This document shows, in pieces, positions 1 to 6,613 of a stretch of 7,339 nt of DNA; positions within the stretch are counted from its first letter, which is position 1; every line of letters begins with the position of its first letter. The notes beneath the pieces were generated by a model, which ran no database searches, was not told where the DNA came from, and saw only the letters and a list, made by a program, of their open reading frames with translations. The stretch is from positions 1-7,339 of the forward strand of contig PIXW01000208.1 of assembly GCA_003601535.1 (NCBI GenBank), written 5' to 3'. Source of the stretch: ANME-2 cluster archaeon. Lineage in GTDB: Archaea; Halobacteriota; Methanosarcinia; Methanosarcinales; Methanogasteraceae. Made by a program: the position numbers and the translations under genes.

Positions 1-11
1 ATTTCACCAAA

Positions 12-27
12 TCATTAAGTATATCAC
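12..27 (+). promoter_or_regulatory. Probable box A (TATA) promoter for the RNase J-idsA operon
   Basis: An A/T-rich stretch, TTAAGTATATC, lies at about 15-25. This is about 40 bases before the RNase J start codon. Archaeal transcription usually starts about 25 bases after the box A centre, which would place the start near 45-50, just ahead of the ribosome binding site at 51-57 and give a very short leader. The assignment rests on composition and spacing only; no BRE was verified, and a readthrough transcript from a gene further left is also possible. Confidence 0.35.
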
Positions 28-50
28 ACGTCCACACAATACTATTTCAT

Positions 51-57
51 AAGGAGG
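51..57 (+). promoter_or_regulatory. Strong Shine-Dalgarno for RNase J
   Basis: AAGGAGG, a near-perfect match to the archaeal 16S rRNA 3' end, sits 6 bases before the ATG at 64 and fixes that start. Confidence 0.85.
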
Positions 58-63
58 AATATA

Positions 64-1404
64 ATGAACGACATCGGAATCGTTGCTGTCGGCGGATACA
101 ATGAGATGGGCAGGAATATGACAGCGGTGCACGTCGACAAGGACATCATCATCTTTGATATGGGACTTCGTCTCGATCAGGTGCAGATCCATGAGGATGT
201 GGAGATCGAACGGATGCACTCACTTGATCTGATCAAAATGGGTGCGATACCGGATGATACCGTGATGAAGGATGTGGAGGGCACGGTTCGAGCGATCGTG
301 TGTACACATGGACACCTTGATCATATCGGAGCGATATCAAAACTGGCACATCGGTACCGCGCACCCATCATCGCAACACCTTACACGATAGGTCTGATCA
401 AACAGTTGATCAAGGCGGAACGCAAGTTCACAGCAGAAAATGAGCTGATCGAGATGAACGCTGGCGAGATAAGAGAGATCTCGCCAAACCTCTCCATAGA
501 ATTCATCCGGGTGCAGCACAGTACCATCGATTGCGTCTTCATTGCGGCACACACGCCGCGGGGCACTCTCCTGTATGCCAATGATTTTAAGATGGATCGG
601 ACGCCGACACTGGGCGAGCCACCTGACATTCAGAGACTCAAACAGATCGGAAAAGAGGGCGTCTTTTTGATGATCGTGGAGAGCACTAACTCTGCAATCT
701 CCGGAAAAACGCCATCAGAGCGCATCGCAAAGGATCTGCTCAACGATGTACTCATCGGTACCGAGGAGACCGAGTCAGGGGTTATCGTAACCACGTTCTC
801 GTCTCACATCGCAAGGATCGCTGCTACCCTGGAAATTGCAAAGAAGATGGGTAGAACCCCTGTGCTCATGGGACGTTCAATGGATAAATATGTAAAATTA
901 GCACAGAAAATGGGATATATTCAGTTTCCAGAAAATTTAAAGGTATATGGTGTACGAAAGACCATAGACAAAGCGCTTGCAAGAATCACATCCGAAGGGA
1001 AGGAGAAGTATCTTCCGATCGTAACAGGACACCAGGGCGAACCTGGCGCTGTACTTGAGCGGATATCGATGGATAATACGGGATACAAGATTGAGACCGG
1101 TGATAAGGTCATATTTTCTGCAAATACGATACCGACGCCCAGCACTCGTGCAAACAGGTATGCCCTCGAGACAAAACTGAGGATGAGGGGGGCACGTATC
1201 TATGATGGGGTTCACGTCTCAGGACATGCCTGCAAGGAGGATCACTGGGAGTTATTACGCATGATAAGTCCGGAGCATGTGATCCCGGCACATGGCAACC
1301 TTGTGATGCATAGTTCTTATATCGAGATGGCTGAGGATACAGGATATGTGCTCGGGGATACCGTCCATCTGCTCAGAAACGGAGAGGAATTGATTCTTGG
1401 ATGA
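64..1404 (+). CDS. rnj: Archaeal ribonuclease J (beta-CASP metallo-beta-lactamase exonuclease)
   Basis: Predicted 446-residue beta-CASP ribonuclease, a cytoplasmic enzyme of RNA decay and maturation; characterised archaeal RNase J proteins act as 5'-to-3' exoribonucleases. The sequence opens with the family's glycine-rich strand GGYNEMGRN (residues 10-18). The metallo-beta-lactamase zinc motif HGHLDH is at 82-87, and further expected ligands are H151 (in VQHST), D174 (in NDFK) and H410 (in IPAHGN). The beta-CASP region includes TGHQGEP at 321-327 and the SGHA motif at 386-389. It has the length of the compact archaeal type and lacks the long C-terminal extension of bacterial RNase J. ATG 64 is supported by a strong AAGGAGG site. 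The stop overlaps the idsA start by 8 bp, a pairing familiar from methanogen isoprenoid gene clusters. The related beta-CASP archaeal CPSF/aCPSF1 proteins are less likely because no N-terminal KH domains are present. Confidence 0.93.
   Translation: MNDIGIVAVGGYNEMGRNMTAVHVDKDIIIFDMGLRLDQVQIHEDVEIERMHSLDLIKMGAIPDDTVMKDVEGTVRAIVCTHGHLDHIGAISKLAHRYRAPIIATPYTIGLIKQLIKAERKFTAENELIEMNAGEIREISPNLSIEFIRVQHSTIDCVFIAAHTPRGTLLYANDFKMDRTPTLGEPPDIQRLKQIGKEGVFLMIVESTNSAISGKTPSERIAKDLLNDVLIGTEETESGVIVTTFSSHIARIAATLEIAKKMGRTPVLMGRSMDKYVKLAQKMGYIQFPENLKVYGVRKTIDKALARITSEGKEKYLPIVTGHQGEPGAVLERISMDNTGYKIETGDKVIFSANTIPTPSTRANRYALETKLRMRGARIYDGVHVSGHACKEDHWELLRMISPEHVIPAHGNLVMHSSYIEMAEDTGYVLGDTVHLLRNGEELILG
1381..1387 (+). 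promoter_or_regulatory. Shine-Dalgarno supporting the TTG start of idsA
   Basis: GGAGAGG lies inside the end of the RNase J gene, 9 bases before TTG 1397. The only nearby in-frame ATG (1409) would have a 21-base spacer, so this site favours the TTG start. Confidence 0.6.
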
Positions 1405-2488
1405 GAATATGAACGGATTATTCGAGGACGAACTTGTAAAACGCGGCAACCTCGTCTATTCATATATCAGGTCTGATCGGTATCATGAGCGGTTCTTCCC
1501 GGATGATATTCACGACTCAGTATATCTGTACCTGAACGGGAGGCAGGGAAAGTCATTGCGACCTGCTGTGCTGCTCTTTTCATGTGGCGCTGTTGGTGGC
1601 GATGAAGAGATCGCGCTTCCTGCTGCGGCTGCAATCGAGATATTCCATACGTGGACACTGGTGCACGACGATGTCATCGATCGAGACTGCAAACGGCGTG
1701 GCGGGTATACAGTGCATGAGGAATTCCGCAGGAGAGCGATCGATCTCGGCTATGCCGAAGATGATGCTGTGCACTACGGCACATCGATTGCGATACTTGC
1801 AGGAGATGTTCAGCAGGGCTGGTCTGTCTCGCTGTTATCTGAACTTGCGGAACGTGGTGTCGATTCCGGTGTTGTGCTGCATCTGATCAGGGAGATGGAG
1901 ACCGGTGTTGTACTGACGTTGTTATCCGGGCAGACTCTTGATGTTCAGTATTCGAGATATCCGATCGAATCACTCGACGAACATAAGATTCTGGGGATGT
2001 TATGGAAAAAAACAGGCGCATTGTATGAGTTTGCAGGAAAATCAGGCGCGATGATCGGGCTTGATACAAAGGACGAAGAAAATGAACTGGTTCATTCGGT
2101 ATCGCAGTTCACTGGCAGGTGCGGTATTGCATTCCAGCTACAGGACGACATTCTCGGCGCGGTAGGAGATGTGCAAAAACTCGGGAAACCAGTTGGTTCT
2201 GATATCAGGGAGGGAAAGCGGACGCTTATTGTGTACCATGCATTCAAGAATGCGGATGAGGCACAGAAACGCTACTTATCCGGGATGCTTGGTAAGGAGG
2301 GGGCATCCGATGAAGAGGTCTTCGAGGTGGTGGATCTTCTCAGGGAACTCGGAAGCATCGAGTATGCGAGTGCGCTTGCCAGGAGATATGTAAAAGAGGC
2401 AGAGGAGCATATAGCGGATATACCGGAATCTATGTATAAAGATCTTTTGTTGATGTGGGCAGAATATATGGTCAGGAGGGAACTTTGA
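1397..2488 (+). CDS. idsA: Polyprenyl (probably geranylgeranyl) diphosphate synthase
   Basis: A class I trans-prenyltransferase of 363 residues that condenses isopentenyl diphosphate with allylic diphosphates, giving the C20 (and/or C15) precursor of archaeal ether lipids. GKSLRP (51-56) supplies the IPP-binding lysine and arginine. The first aspartate-rich motif is DDVID (D91, D92, D95), followed by basic KRR at 99-101. The second motif is QDDILG (249-254), of the DDILG form common in archaeal enzymes, followed by the conserved KPVGSDIREGKRT segment. Residue W86, five before the first motif, is bulky; in the Sulfolobus GGPP synthase the residue at this place limits chain length, so a C20 or shorter product is inferred. 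The start is TTG at 1397, overlapping RNase J by 8 bp and served by GGAGAGG; ATG 1409 is the alternative. It is somewhat longer than the usual roughly 320-330 residues. Fold and class are secure; product length is not. Confidence 0.92.
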   Translation: MDENMNGLFEDELVKRGNLVYSYIRSDRYHERFFPDDIHDSVYLYLNGRQGKSLRPAVLLFSCGAVGGDEEIALPAAAAIEIFHTWTLVHDDVIDRDCKRRGGYTVHEEFRRRAIDLGYAEDDAVHYGTSIAILAGDVQQGWSVSLLSELAERGVDSGVVLHLIREMETGVVLTLLSGQTLDVQYSRYPIESLDEHKILGMLWKKTGALYEFAGKSGAMIGLDTKDEENELVHSVSQFTGRCGIAFQLQDDILGAVGDVQKLGKPVGSDIREGKRTLIVYHAFKNADEAQKRYLSGMLGKEGASDEEVFEVVDLLRELGSIEYASALARRYVKEAEEHIADIPESMYKDLLLMWAEYMVRREL

Positions 2489-2877
2489 TTTTTATTGTAC
2501 GCAAGAATTTCGATGAGTATGGTGCCATCGATCGATCAATGCTACGCCATTCCTGAAATTTCCCGATAGCCGAATCGCCTGCGTCGTTTGTTTTGGCAGT
2601 CAGTCCCCTACTAACAATAGTCAACGGAGTGGCGAGGCGAAGAGTGGCAAGATCGAGCTGGTGGTTGAGGAGACAGATTCGACACAAGCCAGGCTATTCT
2701 CCCATCTGGATCTCGGGAAATCTATTGCTGGATAACGAGATCGGTAGCAGGAGGGCTAATGTTTTGATGGGGACTATGTGGATAGGGGCTCTGACTATCG
2801 ATTTTTCGCATATCTTTGAAACTTCAGCAACAGCGTGAATTCTAATCACTTTCGATGGTGCACACCTTCAGCAGATG
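2489..2877. pseudogene. 389-bp convergent gap without an intact gene; possible gene remnant
   Basis: No intact gene is recognised between idsA and the archaellin, which converge here. The region is not a featureless spacer. On the plus strand, the frame starting at TTG 2485 is broken by one TGA (2554-2556) and otherwise stays open to TGA 2836; its first 23 codons, preceded by AGGAGGG at 2474-2480, include KNFDEYGAID. A second plus frame is open from 2517 to TAA 2733 and contains the protein-like stretch KIELVVEETDSTQARLFSHL. The minus strand has one frame open across about 2472-2867 apart from a single TAG. Several long, lightly interrupted frames in a base-balanced sequence fit a recently decayed gene whose original frame I cannot decide. 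A TTTTT run at 2489-2493 could also serve as a U-rich terminator for idsA. No inverted repeats or target duplications typical of an insertion sequence were seen. Confidence 0.3.
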
Positions 2878-3840
2878 TTATATCTTGAGTTGTATATATT
2901 TAGATTTGAAGTAAGATCCCGGTGTGGTGAATTCCTGTATCACAAGCGATCCGGCTTCCGGTCTGATCTGCAGGCTCACAGTTGTCCGGGTAGCAAGACC
3001 TATGTATGTAGGATCAGGATATGCGCCACCAAACTTGAACACCTTCCGGATATTGATCGTCACCTCCATCACATCCCCTGTTCGCAGTACCGGCTGGGAC
3101 GAATCAAAAGTAGAGTCATCCCTGACCCGTATCGGATTGATCGAAAAATGCTCTGAAGTAGCGTTATTATATGCAACCTGGACGCCACCCACCTTGGTCA
3201 GGTTGTAATTGACAGCTGCGGTATGTGTCGCATCTGATATGTATATAATCAACTGTGATAGGTCGATATCCTCGCTTCCAGGACCCAGCGACATGGTGAG
3301 GTGGATTTTTGATATGTATCCATAATCATAATTATCTTGTAATACCGTTATGTTGATATCCTGACTACCCTCGCTTATGGTATATGTCCCTGATGTCGCG
3401 AAACAGTGTTCATACACACTGTTTGGAGAGACGTTGTATGTAATATTGGTAAAGTCGTCAGCATCGCTGCTATTTATGGTTATGTTAAAAGAACTGGTTG
3501 AGTTGGTATTCTCAATCTCAATATAACCACCGACCGGGGATGTATACGAATATGTTGTGAGGTTGCTGCCGTCATCTGCCATAAAATTTCCGGTATCATT
3601 CAGATTCAATGATAGATAATAATCCCGCTCTCCAATGATGCGGTCGATACGGAGATTGGATGCAACCTCCCTTGTTGTCTCCTGACCGGTCTGAGCTGCT
3701 TTCTGCTGAAGCACGCCTGATGTCTTGATGAGAAGTGCTGATGCAACCGCAGCCACAAGCACCATCGATATGAATATGATCAGGGTTCCGATGCCAACCT
3801 GTGCCGAATTGTCATGATGCAAGTGCTGATTCGCCTTCAT
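2878..3840 (-). CDS. Archaellin (archaeal flagellin), solitary
   Basis: A 320-residue filament protein of the archaellum, a type IV pilus-like motility structure. The N-terminus is diagnostic: a short polar leader, then [20 protein letters not shown] (residues 14-33), the hydrophobic alpha-helix that packs in the filament core, followed by the conserved [13 protein letters not shown] and [10 protein letters not shown]. The prepilin peptidase FlaK/PibD would be expected to cut between A13 and Q14. The C-terminus ([17 protein letters not shown]...IQL) matches the family's final beta-strands. The outer beta domain is larger than in many archaellins of about 200 residues and carries ten N-x-S/T sequons, as expected for a glycosylated exported protein. 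ATG 3840 is chosen because it gives a 13-residue leader of normal size; ATG 3867 is also in frame but would add an odd hydrophobic MLIIPLGQN. No other archaellum genes are in the window. A pilin-like protein of another role is possible, but the helix is archaellin-type. Confidence 0.85.
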   Translation of the reverse strand: MKANQHLHHDNSAQVGIGTLIIFISMVLVAAVASALLIKTSGVLQQKAAQTGQETTREVASNLRIDRIIGERDYYLSLNLNDTGNFMADDGSNLTTYSYTSPVGGYIEIENTNSTSSFNITINSSDADDFTNITYNVSPNSVYEHCFATSGTYTISEGSQDINITVLQDNYDYGYISKIHLTMSLGPGSEDIDLSQLIIYISDATHTAAVNYNLTKVGGVQVAYNNATSEHFSINPIRVRDDSTFDSSQPVLRTGDVMEVTINIRKVFKFGGAYPDPTYIGLATRTTVSLQIRPEAGSLVIQEFTTPGSYFKSKYIQLKI

Positions 3841-3868
3841 ATTCTGCCCCAATGGTATAATCAGCATT

Positions 3869-3881
3869 CATAGTATAAAAA
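3869..3881 (-). promoter_or_regulatory. Possible box A for the archaellin gene
   Basis: On the minus strand GTTTTATACTA (positions 3881 down to 3871) lies about 35 bases before ATG 3840, a spacing compatible with an archaeal box A and a roughly 10-base leader. It falls between the nucleotidyltransferase stop and the archaellin start, so the filament gene could be transcribed at a higher level than the genes before it. Weak evidence; it also argues for ATG 3840 over ATG 3867. Confidence 0.35.
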
Positions 3882-3888
3882 CATCATG

Positions 3889-5013
3889 TTATTGATCGAT
3901 CATATCACTCTTCACATGTTTCCCTTGCTGTACGGTCATACCGGGCCAGATGTGAACACCAGACAGAATCGCGTCATCCTCCACAACCACACCCGGACCG
4001 AGTACAGTCCCTGTTTCGAGCGAACAATTGTCATGTATGCGGGAATTGTTGTCGATGATCGAACTGAACATGATCGAACCTTTACCTATATAAACATTTT
4101 CATATATATAAGAAGTTAAAATATGTGCATCATCCTGGATCACGCAGCCGGATCCGATCGTTGTATACGGACCGATCAGTACGTTATCGCCGATGGTGGT
4201 GTTGTCACCGATCATCACAGGTCCGACGATCGTGGAAGAGCCAATTGTAACATTATCTCCGATCATCACAGGATCTCTGATCCTTGAACTGGATAGGTTG
4301 CTTCTGGCAGGCATCTGTTCGAGTTTCCATTTGCATGCAGTGCGGTACATCCTGTGATTGCCGATATCGGTCCAGTTGCCCTGCACCAGAAATCCATCGA
4401 TCTCGATTCCTGCGTCAAGCAGGGCAGGAAAGACATTCTTCGCAAAATCATACTCTTCTCCTTCGGGAATCCAGTCCAGTATCTCAGGATCGCAGACATA
4501 TACTCCGGTATTCACAAGATTGCTGAATATCTCACCGGGTTGTGGTTTTTCAAGAAACCGATGTATCACATTCTCTGCATCCATATCGCATATCCCGTAC
4601 TCGGCAGGATCGTCGATACAGATCAATCCGATGGTGACTGTGGCATCATTCTTCTCATGGAAGCGATATATGTCTTTTAATCGCAGATCGAGGACGTGAT
4701 CCCCGCCAACGACCATAAAAGTATCATCTTCAAGATGTGATTGTGCGTTCTTGACTCCTCCTGCGGTGCCGAGTGCGGATTGCTCATAAACATAACCAAC
4801 ATCGATATCCTCAATCTTTTTGACCTCATCTTCGATCATCTCGCCGAGATAACCGAGTGTCAGCACGAGGTCTGTGAATCCTTCGGTCTTCAGATGCTCG
4901 ATCAGATGTGTGATCGATGGTTTATTCAAAAGCGGGATCAACGGCTTTGGCCTCTCGAAGGTCAACGGACGCAACCTTGTGCCTTTGCCACCGCATAAGA
5001 TACACGCTTTCAT
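3889..5013 (-). CDS. Sugar-1-phosphate nucleotidyltransferase with left-handed beta-helix domain
   Basis: A 374-residue cytoplasmic enzyme of the NDP-sugar pyrophosphorylase family (COG1208-like), which joins a sugar-1-phosphate to a nucleotide to make an activated sugar for glycans. The N-terminal Rossmann-like domain (1 to about 235) has the signature LCGGKGTRLRPLT (6-18) and KPLIPLLNKP (23-32), LGTAGG (81-86), the metal-binding VGGD (D105), EKP (155-157), NTG (168-170) and WTDIG (214-218). The C-terminal part (about 247-365) is built of isoleucine/glycine-rich hexapeptide repeats forming a left-handed beta-helix, as in GlmU-type and GDP-mannose pyrophosphorylase-type proteins, here possibly structural or regulatory. 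The ATG overlaps the FKBP stop as ATGA (5010-5013), so translation is probably coupled. The sugar and base specificity cannot be read from sequence; mannose-1-phosphate guanylyltransferase, glucose-1-phosphate thymidylyl- or uridylyltransferase, and GlmU-like activity all remain open. Family assignment is firm. Confidence 0.9.
   Translation of the reverse strand: MKACILCGGKGTRLRPLTFERPKPLIPLLNKPSITHLIEHLKTEGFTDLVLTLGYLGEMIEDEVKKIEDIDVGYVYEQSALGTAGGVKNAQSHLEDDTFMVVGGDHVLDLRLKDIYRFHEKNDATVTIGLICIDDPAEYGICDMDAENVIHRFLEKPQPGEIFSNLVNTGVYVCDPEILDWIPEGEEYDFAKNVFPALLDAGIEIDGFLVQGNWTDIGNHRMYRTACKWKLEQMPARSNLSSSRIRDPVMIGDNVTIGSSTIVGPVMIGDNTTIGDNVLIGPYTTIGSGCVIQDDAHILTSYIYENVYIGKGSIMFSSIIDNNSRIHDNCSLETGTVLGPGVVVEDDAILSGVHIWPGMTVQQGKHVKSDMIDQ
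4158..4274 (-). repeat. Tandem 17-residue beta-helix repeat inside the nucleotidyltransferase
   Basis: The protein reads PVMIGDNVTIGSSTIVG, then PVMIGDNTTIGDNVLIG, then a diverged PYTTIGSG unit. At DNA level CCGATCATCACAGG recurs exactly at 4208-4221 and 4259-4272, 51 bases (17 codons) apart. Each unit is about one turn (three hexapeptides) of a left-handed beta-helix, and the near identity suggests a recent internal duplication or selection for identical turns. Confidence 0.75.
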
Positions 5014-5672
5014 GGCTCTTCTCGATATGTTTCAACGAATTTCACACTGTCAAGTTCCAGCGATCTGAGTAGTTCATCAGCGAACTTCTTCTTTATGAGC
5101 AGCCACTGCTGATTGAGCCAGAGATCGCGCGGCGGTTCGATCACAGCATCACCATCGACAATGTTCACATCAAAATCCATCCTGAAGTATGATTTCAGCA
5201 GGGATTTGATCTTATCAAGATCGTCATCAATTTTATCCTCGATTACGTAATCAAAGATCAAGGTTTTGCCAGCCATCGGACTGTTGAAGTCGATCCGCAC
5301 CCTGCGCCCGATAGCCATGACAACAGTGCCCTGCTTTCCATCGACGATCGCCTGCATCCCTATTACTGGCTTCTCTGTGAATCTGGATATGGGATATGTC
5401 TTTACCAGTTCTGTCTGGCGTTCGCCATAACCCTTATCAGGCGGAACCTTAACCGTCCCATGGTAGCCGACATCCTTCCCAATAAAATCTTCATCCAAAC
5501 CGTCCACAACATGTTTCGCGCCAACGATGATGGTATATGCACCATACCTGATATTTTCATCGTATATGTCATGCTCCTTTGCGACCTCTTCGTCTGTGGT
5601 GTCAAATATGGTACCATCCTCGAATCGCCCGGTATAGTTTATCTTTATAAAATCTCCATTCTCTACCGTCAA
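5010..5672 (-). CDS. Long-type archaeal FKBP peptidyl-prolyl cis-trans isomerase
   Basis: A 220-residue prolyl isomerase and likely chaperone of the SlyD/archaeal FKBP26 type. The core FKBP fold starts with GDFIKINYTGRFEDGTIFDTT (6-26) and includes the GLDEDFIGKDVG (58-69) and VKVPPDKGYG (74-83) segments. An insert-in-flap domain spans about 88-130 and ends with DFNSPMAGKTL (128-138), which corresponds to the DFNHPLAGK-type motif of the family. A further C-terminal domain (about 145-220) follows, as in the archaeal long form; bacterial SlyD has a His/Cys-rich metal tail here, which is absent. No signal peptide is seen, so it is cytoplasmic. The start is TTG 5672, the only convincing initiator before the fold; no ATG or GTG lies in frame just upstream. 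The stop overlaps the nucleotidyltransferase ATG, so the two are co-expressed. Confidence 0.9.
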   Translation of the reverse strand: MTVENGDFIKINYTGRFEDGTIFDTTDEEVAKEHDIYDENIRYGAYTIIVGAKHVVDGLDEDFIGKDVGYHGTVKVPPDKGYGERQTELVKTYPISRFTEKPVIGMQAIVDGKQGTVVMAIGRRVRIDFNSPMAGKTLIFDYVIEDKIDDDLDKIKSLLKSYFRMDFDVNIVDGDAVIEPPRDLWLNQQWLLIKKKFADELLRSLELDSVKFVETYREEP

Positions 5673-5686
5673 TTATATCATCTCAC

Positions 5687-5710
5687 TGATTTATCTATAT
5701 TTATGTTATT
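5687..5710 (-). promoter_or_regulatory. Possible promoter for the FKBP-nucleotidyltransferase unit
   Basis: The 49-bp spacer between porB and FKBP is very A/T-rich. On the minus strand ATAAATATAGATAA (5704 down to 5691) is box-A-like and centred about 25 bases before TTG 5672, so a transcript could begin at or very near the start codon (leaderless or short leader). No strong Shine-Dalgarno precedes the TTG, which fits that reading. Readthrough from porB is equally possible. Confidence 0.3.
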
Positions 5711-5721
5711 CAGTCTTTGTG

Positions 5722-6600
5722 TCATCTGGCGAGCCCGTATTTCCGGACATTCCGATCAGCAATCGCCTGAATCTTTACAATCTCATCTTTTCCGCTCTCT
5801 TTTGTGAACAGATGTTTGAACCGTCCCTGTAGTCGGAGATACTCCTCGACAGGTTTTTGCTTGATCTTATGTACCTTCGCAAGCTCACCATCCACGATCT
5901 CAAAGATCGGATACAGCGCTGTCTGGACAGCGAGTCTTGCGATCTCGATCGTCTTTGAACTGTCGAAGTACCAGCCTGTGCAGCACGGCGCATGGATCTG
6001 GATGTATGCCGGACCACGGGTCTCGGTCGCTGTTCTGACCTTGCGGATCAGGTCCTTTGGATAGGCGATCGAGGCAGTTGCTACATAAGGCGAGCCATGT
6101 GCTACAAGGATCGCAGGCATGTCTTTCTTCGGGCGAGGATTTCCATAAGATACCGTGCCGGCAGGGGACGTTGTGGTTGCCGCATCAAAAGGCGTGGCTG
6201 CACTGCGTTGTATACCGGTATTCATGTATGCCTCGTTATCGTAGCAGATGTATGTGATATCATGACCACGCTCGAATGTGCCAGAGATGCTGCGCATGCC
6301 GATATCAAAGGTGGAACCGTCGCCTGCAATGACCAGTACCTTCGTGTCTTCATTCCCGCGCGCGGCAAGTGCTGTTTCAATACCTGATGCAACTGCGGCA
6401 GGGTTCTCGAAGAGCGAGTGGATATATGGAGCCCGCCATGCCGATTCAGGATACGGTGTCGTAAACACCTCAAGACAACCAGTCGGACCAACTACGATGC
6501 AGTTTCTGCCAGCACCCTCAAGAGCAAACTTCGCAGCAAGTGCGGCTCCACAACCTGCGCAGCCGCGATGCCCTGGCGCTAATAGACTTTCTGTGATCAT
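5722..6600 (-). CDS. porB: Pyruvate:ferredoxin oxidoreductase, beta subunit
   Basis: A 292-residue thiamine-diphosphate-binding subunit of the four-subunit pyruvate:ferredoxin oxidoreductase, which interconverts pyruvate plus CoA with acetyl-CoA, CO2 and reduced ferredoxin in the cytoplasm. Near the N-terminus HRGCAGCG carries C14 and C17, and with C42 (GPTGCLEVF) and C206 or C207 (HAPCCTGW) gives the four cysteines expected to bind the proximal 4Fe-4S cluster. The TPP/Mg motif begins at GDGS (93-96) and continues to the DNEAYMNTG segment (121-129). Length is normal for the family. ATG 6600 is served by AAGAGGT (6607-6613) 6 bases away. A related 2-oxoacid oxidoreductase (2-oxoisovalerate or 2-oxoglutarate) is possible, but the sequence resembles the pyruvate enzyme. 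Its usual partners porG, porD and porA are not adjacent: the gene before it is a lipoprotein 11 bp away. Confidence 0.92.
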   Translation of the reverse strand: MITESLLAPGHRGCAGCGAALAAKFALEGAGRNCIVVGPTGCLEVFTTPYPESAWRAPYIHSLFENPAAVASGIETALAARGNEDTKVLVIAGDGSTFDIGMRSISGTFERGHDITYICYDNEAYMNTGIQRSAATPFDAATTTSPAGTVSYGNPRPKKDMPAILVAHGSPYVATASIAYPKDLIRKVRTATETRGPAYIQIHAPCCTGWYFDSSKTIEIARLAVQTALYPIFEIVDGELAKVHKIKQKPVEEYLRLQGRFKHLFTKESGKDEIVKIQAIADRNVRKYGLAR

Positions 6601-6606
6601 TCTGAT

Positions 6607-6613
6607 ACCTCTT
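6607..6613 (-). promoter_or_regulatory. Shine-Dalgarno of porB overlapping the lipoprotein stop
   Basis: AAGAGGT on the minus strand, 6 bases before ATG 6600, shares bases with the lipoprotein TAA stop (6612-6614). This implies the two genes are on one transcript, with translation of porB possibly aided by ribosomes ending the lipoprotein. Confidence 0.65.

Noticed and set aside
2..52. Open plus-strand frame from the window edge to TAA at 50-52, possibly the end of an upstream gene
   Set aside because: Only 16 codons, with no recognisable C-terminus, and it overlaps the proposed box A; could be real if the isoprenoid cluster continues left, but the window cannot show it.
4..219. Minus-strand open frame over the RNase J start
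   Set aside because: Antisense shadow of a gene with clear catalytic motifs; no independent start signals.
2526..2541. CGATCGATCGATC-type palindrome in the gap
   Set aside because: Short tandem GATC-like palindromes occur throughout this sequence; no sign of a binding site or hairpin terminator.
2593..2838. 81-codon plus-strand open frame in the convergent gap
   Set aside because: Not called as an intact gene: starts at TTG without a ribosome site, composition rich in W and R as in out-of-frame readings, and no recognised family. Treated as part of the possible remnant.
4158..4274. Repeated DNA resembling a short repeat array
   Set aside because: The repeats are in frame and encode hexapeptide turns of the beta-helix; not a CRISPR array, as there are no distinct spacers.
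5992..6387. 131-codon plus-strand open frame opposite porB
   Set aside because: Lies entirely antisense to porB, is rich in C and R, and has no ribosome site; a coding shadow.
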